From contig CAYUEV010000010.1 of the NCBI GenBank assembly GCA_964443825.1, forward strand, positions 1-39,007: 39,007 nucleotides of DNA, in the 5' to 3' direction. Made by a program: the position numbers and the translations under genes. Every line of letters starts with the position of its first letter. Position 1 is the first letter of the stretch. Shown here piece after piece: positions 1-6,750 of this stretch. This DNA is from UBA1081 sp964443825 (GTDB lineage: Bacteria > Bacillota > Clostridia > Oscillospirales > Acutalibacteraceae). The notes under the pieces are model-generated. The model was given only the letters and a program-made list of their open reading frames with translations. It ran no database searches and was not told the DNA's origin.

Positions 1-28
1 CTTTCGCAATCTGGCGTCATACTCTCAC

Positions 29-57
29 TTGACATTTTGTTATTATTTTGCTATACT
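29..57 (+). promoter_or_regulatory. sigma-A promoter of the M18 aminopeptidase
   Basis: TTGACA at 29-34, a 17-base spacer, and TATACT at 52-57. This is a near-perfect vegetative promoter. It predicts a start near base 64 and a leader of about 80 bases before the aminopeptidase start codon. The leader is rich in short GC blocks (for example around 86-118), but no known riboswitch could be recognised in it. Confidence 0.85.
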
Positions 58-68
58 AAAGTTAGTAT
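53..68. promoter_or_regulatory. inverted repeat over the -10/start point
   Basis: ATACTA (53-58) and TAGTAT (63-68) form a perfect 6-base inverted repeat with a 4-base centre. It covers most of the -10 box and the predicted transcription start of the promoter at 29-57. The position is that of a classical repressor operator, but no regulator is encoded nearby and the arms are short, so this is only a candidate site. Confidence 0.35.
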
Positions 69-144
69 GGCGTTTTTTAGGTTTGCGCCGCGGGAGCGTT
101 ACGTTAAGAAACGCGCCGAAATTTAATTTTAAGGGATGATTACG

Positions 145-1542
145 ATGGGCAATGAAAATATAGAAGATCTTAAAAAGAAACTTTTTTATAAACCCGTTCA
201 CGTAAGCCGCGTAACGGGCGACGATATTGTCGATATTTCCGATGATTTTTCTGAAGGGTATAAGGATTTTTTAAATAACGCCAAAACCGAGAGAGAAGCG
301 GCTTCGTTCGTTATAGATCTCGCTAAAAAACACGGTTATACGGAGTTCGTTCCCGGCGAGAAATACAAAACGGGCGAAAAAATCTTTTACAACAACAGGG
401 GCAAATCCGTAATTTTAGCCGTAATCGGCAAAAAGAGCGTTATCGAGGGCGTTCGCATCGCCGCCGCTCACATTGATTCGCCGAGGCTTGATTTAAAACC
501 CAATCCGCTCTATGAAGATACCGAATTGGCTCTTTTTAAAACTCATTATTACGGCGGTATCAAAAAATATCAGTGGCCGACCATACCTTTGGCGATTCAC
601 GGCGTAGTGATATTAAAAAACGGCGACTCCGTAAATATAACCATAGGCGAGGACGACGGCGATCCTAAATTCGTCGTGACGGATCTTTTGCCGCATTTAG
701 CGAGAGAGCAGGAAAAGAGGTCGCTCTCAGAGGGTATTAAAGGCGAGGAACTTAACGTTTTGGTCGGGAGCGTACCTTTTAAAGACGACGATTCCTCCGA
801 AGCCGTAAAATTAAACATCTTGAATATTCTTTATCAAAAATACGGCTTTACGGAAACCGATTTTTTAAGCGCGGAACTTGAGGTCGTTCCGGCGTTTAAA
901 GCGTGCGACATAGGCTTTGACAGGAGCATGATAGGCTCTTACGGTCACGACGACAGAGTTTGCGCGTACCCCGCGTTTATGGCGATGTTAGACGCCGAAG
1001 AGCCCGTTTACACGAGCATGGCGGTTTTAACCGATAAAGAGGAAACGGGCAGCGACGGCAACACGGGTCTTAACTCGTCTTACTTAAAGTACTTTATAAA
1101 TTATTTAGCGGCGAGCGAAGGTTACGAAGGCTACGAAGTCATGAGAAAGTCGGAGTGCCTTTCCGCCGACGTTACGGCGGCTTTCGACCCCACGTTCCCC
1201 GACGTTATGGAGAGAGCCAACGCCTCGTACATCAACAGAGGCGTGGCGGTTATGAAATATACCGGCGCGAGAGGCAAAGCCGGGACGTCCGACGCGGGAG
1301 CGGAGTTTATGGGCAGGATCCGCGCTCTTTTAGATAACGCGGGAGTCGTGTGGCAGATAGGCGAGCTGGGGAAAGTCGATATTGGCGGCGGCGGAACCGT
1401 CGCCCAGTATGTCGCGAATCTCGATATCGACACGGTAGACGTCGGGGTGCCCGTTCTTTCAATGCACTCACCGTTTGAAGTCGTGTCGAAACTCGACGTA
1501 TACATGGCTTATAAAGCTTTCGCGGCGTTTTTGGCGGGTTAA
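145..1542 (+). CDS. M18 family zinc aminopeptidase
   Basis: Cytosolic di-zinc aminopeptidase of the aspartyl/lysyl aminopeptidase family (M18), which removes N-terminal residues from peptides in protein turnover. Family metal-site motifs are present in order: AHIDSPR (His109, Asp111), HDDRVCAY, the catalytic DKEETGS pair of glutamates, DVTAAFDP, and a late HSPFE histidine. The length of about 465 residues is normal for bacterial M18 enzymes. An in-frame ATG lies upstream at 136, but it overlaps the ribosome site AAGGGA (131-136); the ATG at 145 has ideal spacing and is preferred. The gene has its own promoter (29-57) and is followed by a separately started gene 72 bases on. No signal peptide or membrane segment is seen. 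The family call is firm; substrate preference cannot be read from sequence. Confidence 0.95.
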   Translation: MGNENIEDLKKKLFYKPVHVSRVTGDDIVDISDDFSEGYKDFLNNAKTEREAASFVIDLAKKHGYTEFVPGEKYKTGEKIFYNNRGKSVILAVIGKKSVIEGVRIAAAHIDSPRLDLKPNPLYEDTELALFKTHYYGGIKKYQWPTIPLAIHGVVILKNGDSVNITIGEDDGDPKFVVTDLLPHLAREQEKRSLSEGIKGEELNVLVGSVPFKDDDSSEAVKLNILNILYQKYGFTETDFLSAELEVVPAFKACDIGFDRSMIGSYGHDDRVCAYPAFMAMLDAEEPVYTSMAVLTDKEETGSDGNTGLNSSYLKYFINYLAASEGYEGYEVMRKSECLSADVTAAFDPTFPDVMERANASYINRGVAVMKYTGARGKAGTSDAGAEFMGRIRALLDNAGVVWQIGELGKVDIGGGGTVAQYVANLDIDTVDVGVPVLSMHSPFEVVSKLDVYMAYKAFAAFLAG

Positions 1543-1614
1543 ACGATTTTTGATTGTTTTTAACCGATATTTGGGGAAGCGCGTTCCGCTTTACAGTTAA
1601 ACGGGGTGTTAAAT

Positions 1615-3087
1615 ATGAAGAGAAAGACGCTTAAATCCATAGTCGCCGTAATTTTGTGCGGCTGTCTTTTGTCAGCCGCCGCGTTTCCGGCGTTTTCGGA
1701 TTCCAATGTGCTCGACCTTTTTTCAAGTCTTCTTAACGGAGGGAGCGTAAATATAACCGAGCTTTTCTCCGAGTGGCTTGAATCGGAAGTTTCCGGCGAT
1801 GAAAAAGACAAACTTATCGACGATTTTGTCGACAACCTTAAAGATAAATTTATGGGGAGCGACGAACCCGAGCCTGACGTTACGGGTCCTAACGACCAGG
1901 ACGACTCCGTAACTCTTACCGAGGGCGAAAAGTCAAATATCGCGGAGCTTTTCAATTTAAGCGTAAACGAACTTAAAAACGGCAGTCCCGCGTTCACAAA
2001 AATCGAGACCGCCTCCCTTGACCAAAAGGCGGCGGAGTCTTTAGGCGGCGGCTTAGGAGCCGTCACGGGTATTGTGGAGTCGCTTATCGGCGATAAAGAT
2101 ATTTTTGCGGGAGTTATAGACGGCTCTACCGGCGGAACTAACGAAGTGCGCGAAAGATACCCGTCCGGAAACGACGTTGTCAATAACCTGCCGATTAAAG
2201 GCAGAAATTATGTAGCGAACCTTACGGGCGACGAAATCAGCGATTATTCCGTGACGATTTACAAGAGCGGAGCTTACAGGATGCACGTCGATTTTAACGA
2301 CGTTCAGGGAAGCGCCGCCGCGTCGGGTCTTTCTCACGTGTTCGATACGAGCGACAAAGGCTACGCCACTATAAATTTAGGTCAAAATTCCATTAACATA
2401 AACGTCATGTTAAAGTACGTCGACAATTACGCCGAATGCGAAGTAAACCGCAACGGCATGATTACAAACTACTTAACGTCGATGGGCATAACTTTCCTCT
2501 TCCAGCAGGACGACGGCTCGTGGTCCTCCAAGATGCCGTTCCTGGGCGTTGATTTTGAGGAGAGAGACATAGTTTACAGAATTACGACCGAGTATTCCGG
2601 AATAGATTACAGCTTAAGACAGCCCGGCGACGTTAATAACGACGGCAAAATCAACTCCACCGACGCGAGGATGGCTTTAAGAACGTCCGCGGGTCTCGAC
2701 GAGTTATCGGAAGACGACAGCCCTTATTTAGACGTAAACCTCGATAAAAAAATAAGCGCTACCGACGCGAGGGAAATTTTAAGAGCGTCCGCGAGGATTT
2801 CGGTTCTTCCGACCGCGACGGAGGCTTTAGGGCTTAAAGAATACGTAAAACCGCAGTCCGTAAGCGATCATGTGGACGACCTTCTTATACTCATTATGGC
2901 GTATCAGGAGGCGAAAGACGAAAAAGAACAACAGGAACTTCAAGATTCCTACAACGACAAATACAACAATCAAAACAACGCGGCGCAAGAGGAAACCACG
3001 ACGGGCAAACTTTTGACTGAAGGCGACAAAGTGGGCGATTTAGTCGGCGATATAGGCGGCTTCATAGGCGATTTGTTCAACGAATAA
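1615..3087 (+). CDS. secreted protein with dockerin-type I domain
   Basis: A 490-residue exported protein. The ATG at 1615 sits correctly behind GGGGTG (1603-1608), so the in-frame GTG at 1606 is not used. Residues 1-29 form a signal peptide (MKRK, then a hydrophobic core ending AFPAFS). The middle (about 30-335) is acidic and resembles no family I recognise. Residues 336-398 are a dockerin-type I pair of calcium-loop repeats: GDVNNDGKINSTDAR and LDVNLDKKISATDAR, each followed by an LR-SA helix. The last 90 residues are Gln/Asn/Glu-rich and then Gly/Asp-rich. Dockerins normally bind cohesins on scaffoldins. No cohesin, glycosidase or sorting motif is seen in the window, so the partner is unknown. 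The gene ends at a strong terminator and is probably monocistronic. Confidence 0.85.
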   Translation: MKRKTLKSIVAVILCGCLLSAAAFPAFSDSNVLDLFSSLLNGGSVNITELFSEWLESEVSGDEKDKLIDDFVDNLKDKFMGSDEPEPDVTGPNDQDDSVTLTEGEKSNIAELFNLSVNELKNGSPAFTKIETASLDQKAAESLGGGLGAVTGIVESLIGDKDIFAGVIDGSTGGTNEVRERYPSGNDVVNNLPIKGRNYVANLTGDEISDYSVTIYKSGAYRMHVDFNDVQGSAAASGLSHVFDTSDKGYATINLGQNSININVMLKYVDNYAECEVNRNGMITNYLTSMGITFLFQQDDGSWSSKMPFLGVDFEERDIVYRITTEYSGIDYSLRQPGDVNNDGKINSTDARMALRTSAGLDELSEDDSPYLDVNLDKKISATDAREILRASARISVLPTATEALGLKEYVKPQSVSDHVDDLLILIMAYQEAKDEKEQQELQDSYNDKYNNQNNAAQEETTTGKLLTEGDKVGDLVGDIGGFIGDLFNE

Positions 3088-3094
3088 GCTAAAA

Positions 3095-3118
3095 ATATAA
3101 ACGATATTACGTTTATAT
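3095..3118. promoter_or_regulatory. perfect dyad between stop codon and terminator
   Basis: ATATAAACG (3095-3103) and CGTTTATAT (3110-3118) form a 9-base-pair dyad around six bases, 8 bases after the stop of the dockerin-like gene and 24 bases before the terminator stem. It has no T-run, so it is not a terminator. It could be an RNA processing or stability hairpin, or a protein-binding site. Function unknown. Confidence 0.4.
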
Positions 3119-3141
3119 AAGCTTTAAAAGGCGTTAATTTG

Positions 3142-3170
3142 TCCTCCCGTCTTTTTGTCGGGAGGATTTT
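3142..3170 (+). terminator. intrinsic terminator after the dockerin-like gene
   Basis: Eight-base-pair GC-rich stem TCCTCCCG (3142-3149) / CGGGAGGA (3159-3166) with a T-rich loop, followed by TTTT. It separates the dockerin-like gene from prfB. Only about 40 bases remain before prfB, and no clear promoter could be seen in them. Confidence 0.85.
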
Positions 3171-3207
3171 AAAAACCGCCGCTTAATTCCGTTAAAAAGG
3201 AAAAATT

Positions 3208-4344
3208 ATGCTTCAATACGAGGAACTTAGATTAAAACTTAAAGAATGCGAAAAACCCATAGACGACTTAAAAGACGCTCTTGGGATAGAAGAAATCACA
3301 AAAGAAATAGAAAAATTGCGCGAGGAGTCGTCGCAGGAAGAATTTTGGAACGACCTTGAAAACAGTCAAAAAGTTTTAAAACGCGTATCGGCGCTTCAAA
3401 ATAGACTCGATACGTACAATAAACTAAAATCCGATTACGGCGACTTGCTGGCGCTAATCGACCTTGCCAATGAAGAAGAAGACGAGTCGATGTTCGACGA
3501 GTGCAAAGAGTCGTATGAAACGCTAAAAAAGAATACGGACGATATGACGCTCTCTACGCTTTTGACGGGCGAGTACGATGGCAAAAACGCCATTCTCACG
3601 TTTCACGCCGGAGCGGGCGGCACCGAGGCGCAGGACTGGGCTTTGATGCTCTTTAGGATGTACGCGAGATGGGGAGAGCGCAAAGGATTCAGCGTTTCCA
3701 CCGTCGATTACCTTGACGGGGAGGAAGCCGGAATAAAATCGGCCGTTATGATTATAGAAGGCGAGAACGCTTACGGTTATTTAAAAGGTGAAATGGGAGT
3801 TCACCGTCTCGTCAGAATTTCGCCGTTTGACGCGAGCGGCAGGCGGCACACGTCTTTCGCGTCGCTTGAGGTTATGCCTGAAATCGACGACACAATCAAA
3901 ATCGACATAAATCCCGCCGATATAAAAATGGACGTTTACAGAGCGAGCGGAGCGGGCGGACAGAAAGTCAATAAAACGTCCTCCGCCGTAAGACTCACTC
4001 ACATACCGACCGGAATAGTAGTCGCGAGCCAGGTTGAGAGAAGTCAGTACCAGAACCGCGACGTGGCTATGAGGATGCTTAAATCAAAGCTCTTAGAGAT
4101 AAAAGAGCGCGAACACCTTGATAAAATCGAGGATATAAAAGGCGAAGAGCGCGAAATAGCATGGGGCAGTCAGATAAGGTCTTACGTCTTTATGCCTTAC
4201 ACTCTTGTAAAAGACAACAGAACCGGCTTTGAGAACAGCAACGTAAACGCCGTGATGGACGGCGATCTCGACGGATTTATTAACGCCTACTTAAAAATGC
4301 GCGCCAATGAAAAACTAACGGGAAACCATGATGAAATCCCGTAA
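3208..4344 (+). CDS. prfB: peptide chain release factor 2
   Basis: RF2 recognises UGA and UAA stop codons and triggers peptide release on the ribosome. It shows the SPF stop-codon recognition motif (in RISPFDASGRRH) and the catalytic GAGGQ loop, with GGQ at residues 250-252. The N-terminal 100 residues are the coiled helical domain usual for RF2, and 378 residues is normal. The reading frame is continuous from the ATG: where many bacteria carry the programmed +1 frameshift site (CTT TGA C), this gene reads CTT GGG (near 3277), so the autoregulatory frameshift is absent. The ribosome site is AAGGA upstream of 3208. The end overlaps the start of znuA by 17 bases, which ties zinc-import expression to this gene. 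Confidence 0.97.
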   Translation: MLQYEELRLKLKECEKPIDDLKDALGIEEITKEIEKLREESSQEEFWNDLENSQKVLKRVSALQNRLDTYNKLKSDYGDLLALIDLANEEEDESMFDECKESYETLKKNTDDMTLSTLLTGEYDGKNAILTFHAGAGGTEAQDWALMLFRMYARWGERKGFSVSTVDYLDGEEAGIKSAVMIIEGENAYGYLKGEMGVHRLVRISPFDASGRRHTSFASLEVMPEIDDTIKIDINPADIKMDVYRASGAGGQKVNKTSSAVRLTHIPTGIVVASQVERSQYQNRDVAMRMLKSKLLEIKEREHLDKIEDIKGEEREIAWGSQIRSYVFMPYTLVKDNRTGFENSNVNAVMDGDLDGFINAYLKMRANEKLTGNHDEIP

Positions 4345-5275
4345 AAGGCAAATTTTCATAAATTTTTCCGCTCTCTTCATGGTTTTGACGTTATTGTTTT
4401 CCTGCTGTTCTTGCGGAAAATCCTATTCTCCGCAAAGCGACGGGGAATTGAGAATTATAGCGTCGATTTTCCCGATTTACGACTGGACTGAAAATATCGC
4501 CGAAAACGCGAAAGTCGAGTGTTTAGGCGGAAGCGGGGCGGATTCTCACTCGTTCGAGCCTACCGTAAACGACATAGCCGAAATATCAAAAGCCGACGTC
4601 TTTATCTGCGTCGGAGGCGAGAGCGAAAACTGGGTCGATTCAGCCGTGGAAGCGTCAAAAAATAAAAATCTTACGGTTATTAAACTCATAAATAACGTAA
4701 ACAATTTAAAAGAAGACGCCGTAAACCCGCAAACCGATTCCGAGGACGCTTACGACGAGCATATTTGGCTTTCATTAAAAAACGCTAAAATATGCGTAAA
4801 GGTAATCGCGGACGCTATTTCAAAAGTAGATAGTAAGAACTCGGAAAAATATAATGAAAACGCCGGCGCATATGTAAAAAAACTTGACGGCCTCGATAAA
4901 AAATACCGGGAAACGATAGAAAATTCAAAGCGGAAAACGCTGATTTTCGCCGACAGATACCCTTTTAGATACATGGCTCATGATTACGGGATAGAGTGTT
5001 TCGCGGCGTTCGCGGGTTGTTCGAGCGAAAGTCAGGCGGAATTTAAAACAGTCGCGTTTTTAATAGAAAAAGTAAGAGAAACCTCGGCTCCTTACGTTAT
5101 TAAAATCGACGGCTCTAACGGCTTAATCGCCGAGATGGTAAAAGACGAGACAAACTCAGATATTCTTACTCTTAACTCCTGCCAGTCCGTGACGAAGAGC
5201 GAGATTTCAGAAGGCGCGAACTATATAAACATAATGAGCGACAATCTCGCGGCGCTGCAAAAAGCGCTTTATTAA
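4328..5275 (+). CDS. znuA: zinc ABC transporter substrate-binding lipoprotein
   Basis: Extracytoplasmic metal-binding lipoprotein of the ZnuA/AdcA (cluster A-I) family that delivers Zn2+, or possibly Mn2+, to the ZnuB permease. A signal peptide ends in a lipobox-like LFSC with Cys26 the probable lipidated residue; cysteines 27 and 29 follow. Three family metal-ligand histidines are visible: His74 (GADSHSFEP), His145 (DEHIW) and His218 (MAHDYG). The acidic/His-rich mobile loop of classical ZnuA is almost missing; the loop here is short and acidic. Two adjacent ATG codons (4328, 4331) could start it, both inside the end of prfB. It is followed 6 bases later by the ATPase and then the permease, a complete importer. 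Zinc rather than manganese is inferred from overall resemblance only. Confidence 0.9.
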   Translation: MMKSRKRQIFINFSALFMVLTLLFSCCSCGKSYSPQSDGELRIIASIFPIYDWTENIAENAKVECLGGSGADSHSFEPTVNDIAEISKADVFICVGGESENWVDSAVEASKNKNLTVIKLINNVNNLKEDAVNPQTDSEDAYDEHIWLSLKNAKICVKVIADAISKVDSKNSEKYNENAGAYVKKLDGLDKKYRETIENSKRKTLIFADRYPFRYMAHDYGIECFAAFAGCSSESQAEFKTVAFLIEKVRETSAPYVIKIDGSNGLIAEMVKDETNSDILTLNSCQSVTKSEISEGANYINIMSDNLAALQKALY

Positions 5276-5281
5276 CTAAAA

Positions 5282-5902
5282 ATGCCTCCGATAATAACCT
5301 GCAAAAATCTATCTCTTTCATACGAAGGAAAAGTTGTTTTGTCGAATCTTAACTTTACTGTGGATTCGGGCGACTATTTTTGCGTTTTAGGCGGGAACGG
5401 TTCGGGGAAAAGTACCTTAATTAAAGCCGTTTTAGGGCTTAAAAAGCCCTCCGGAGGGGAAATTACAATAGACCCTTCCATAAAAAAGAAAAATATCGGG
5501 TATCTTCCTCAAAATTTTTTAATCGAAGGCGATTTTCCCGCGACGACTGAGGAAGTCGTTTTATCGGGGTTTTCGGGCAAACTCTTTTTGGGAAAGACCG
5601 AAAAAGAAAAAGCGCTGGAAATCGCCAAAGATATGGGAATCGATAAATTTTTAAAAAAGTCGTTTTCTTCCCTTTCGGGCGGGCAAAAACAAAGGACGCT
5701 TCTCGCAAGGGCTCTTTGCGCCGCTAAAGACTTGTTTGTTCTCGACGAGCCGGCGGCGAGCCTTGACAGCGTTATTGAACAGGAACTTTACGATATTATA
5801 GAACACTTAAATAAAAATCACGGTATGACAATAATTATGGTCACTCATAACGCTGAAATAGCTAAAAAATACGCTACAAAAATTTTAACTATCGGCAATT
5901 AA
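5282..5902 (+). CDS. znuC: zinc ABC transporter ATP-binding protein
   Basis: Cytoplasmic ATPase that powers the ZnuA/ZnuB metal importer. All ABC signatures are present in order: Walker A GGNGSGKST (about residues 38-46), Q-loop in GYLPQN, signature LSGGQKQR (about 127-134), Walker B LFVLDEP (about 149-155) with the catalytic Glu, and the switch histidine in MVTHN. At 206 residues it is compact for the family, lacking any C-terminal extension. It lies between the substrate-binding protein and the permease with gaps of 6 and 10 bases. Assignment to zinc transport follows from its neighbours, since the ATPase alone does not reveal the substrate. Confidence 0.92.
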   Translation: MPPIITCKNLSLSYEGKVVLSNLNFTVDSGDYFCVLGGNGSGKSTLIKAVLGLKKPSGGEITIDPSIKKKNIGYLPQNFLIEGDFPATTEEVVLSGFSGKLFLGKTEKEKALEIAKDMGIDKFLKKSFSSLSGGQKQRTLLARALCAAKDLFVLDEPAASLDSVIEQELYDIIEHLNKNHGMTIIMVTHNAEIAKKYATKILTIGN

Positions 5903-5912
5903 AATTTACAAA

Positions 5913-6749
5913 ATGTCAAATATCGCATACTATTTTTCTTTCGATTTTGTAAAATACGCGTTCGCCGCCGCTGTTTTAATATCGGTCTGCGCCTCGCTCT
6001 TAGGGGTGAGCCTCGTTTTAAAACGCTTTTCAATGATAGGCGACGGACTTTCGCACGTCGCGTTCGGCTCTATCGCCATAGCGACCGTTTTAGGCTTCGC
6101 GCCCGTATATTTTACTATTCCCGTGACGGCTCTTGTCGCCGTTATTCTCCTTAAATCGGGCGGCAAATCAAAAATTTCAGGCGACCAGGGGATAGCTTTA
6201 ATGTCTGTTTTCGCTTTGGCGTTCGGCTATCTTATATTGAATTTATTTTCAAAAGGCTCTAATTTAAGCGGCGACGTGTGCAATACCCTGTTCGGTTCTA
6301 CGTCGATATTAACTCTTTCAAAAAGCGACGTTATTACCTGCCTTGTTCTCGCCGTTCTCGTTATTTTGGTCTATATAATATTCTATAACAGAATTTTTTC
6401 AGTGACGTTCGACGAGGATTTTGCTAAAGCCACGGGGATTAACACATCTTTATATAATCTCGCTCTCGGAATTATGACGGCTTCCGTTATAGTTATAGCG
6501 TTAAATCTCGTGGGTTCTCTTCTTGTGTCGGCTCTTATAGTTTTTCCGGCTCTTACGTCCATGAGACTTTTTAAAAGTTATAAAGGAGTTACGATTTGTT
6601 CCGCCGCGGTAGCCGTTATTTGCGCTCTCATAGGAGTATTTTTATCGATAATTTTCGACACGCCCGTAGGAGCTACAATAGTTATAGCCCACGCCGCAGC
6701 GCTTTTATTATCGTTTATAATAAGCGTTGTTAAAGGAAAATTAACTTAA
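5913..6749 (+). CDS. znuB: zinc ABC transporter permease
   Basis: Integral membrane permease of the ABC-3 family (ZnuB/AdcB/MntB), 278 residues, with about eight hydrophobic segments. Family-typical stretches are visible: SMIGDGLSHVAFGSIA near residue 45 and FDEDFAKATGIN in the cytoplasmic coupling loop near residue 168. It forms the channel of the importer with ZnuA and ZnuC. No clear ribosome site precedes the ATG, which suggests translational coupling to the ATPase gene 10 bases upstream. The stop codon lies one base before the ftsK/spoIIIE start. Confidence 0.92.
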   Translation: MSNIAYYFSFDFVKYAFAAAVLISVCASLLGVSLVLKRFSMIGDGLSHVAFGSIAIATVLGFAPVYFTIPVTALVAVILLKSGGKSKISGDQGIALMSVFALAFGYLILNLFSKGSNLSGDVCNTLFGSTSILTLSKSDVITCLVLAVLVILVYIIFYNRIFSVTFDEDFAKATGINTSLYNLALGIMTASVIVIALNLVGSLLVSALIVFPALTSMRLFKSYKGVTICSAAVAVICALIGVFLSIIFDTPVGATIVIAHAAALLLSFIISVVKGKLT

Positions 6750-6750
6750 A

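Noticed and set aside
69..130. Possible riboswitch in the leader of the M18 gene
   Set aside because: Only short GC blocks and weak stems; no terminator or known aptamer core could be made out.
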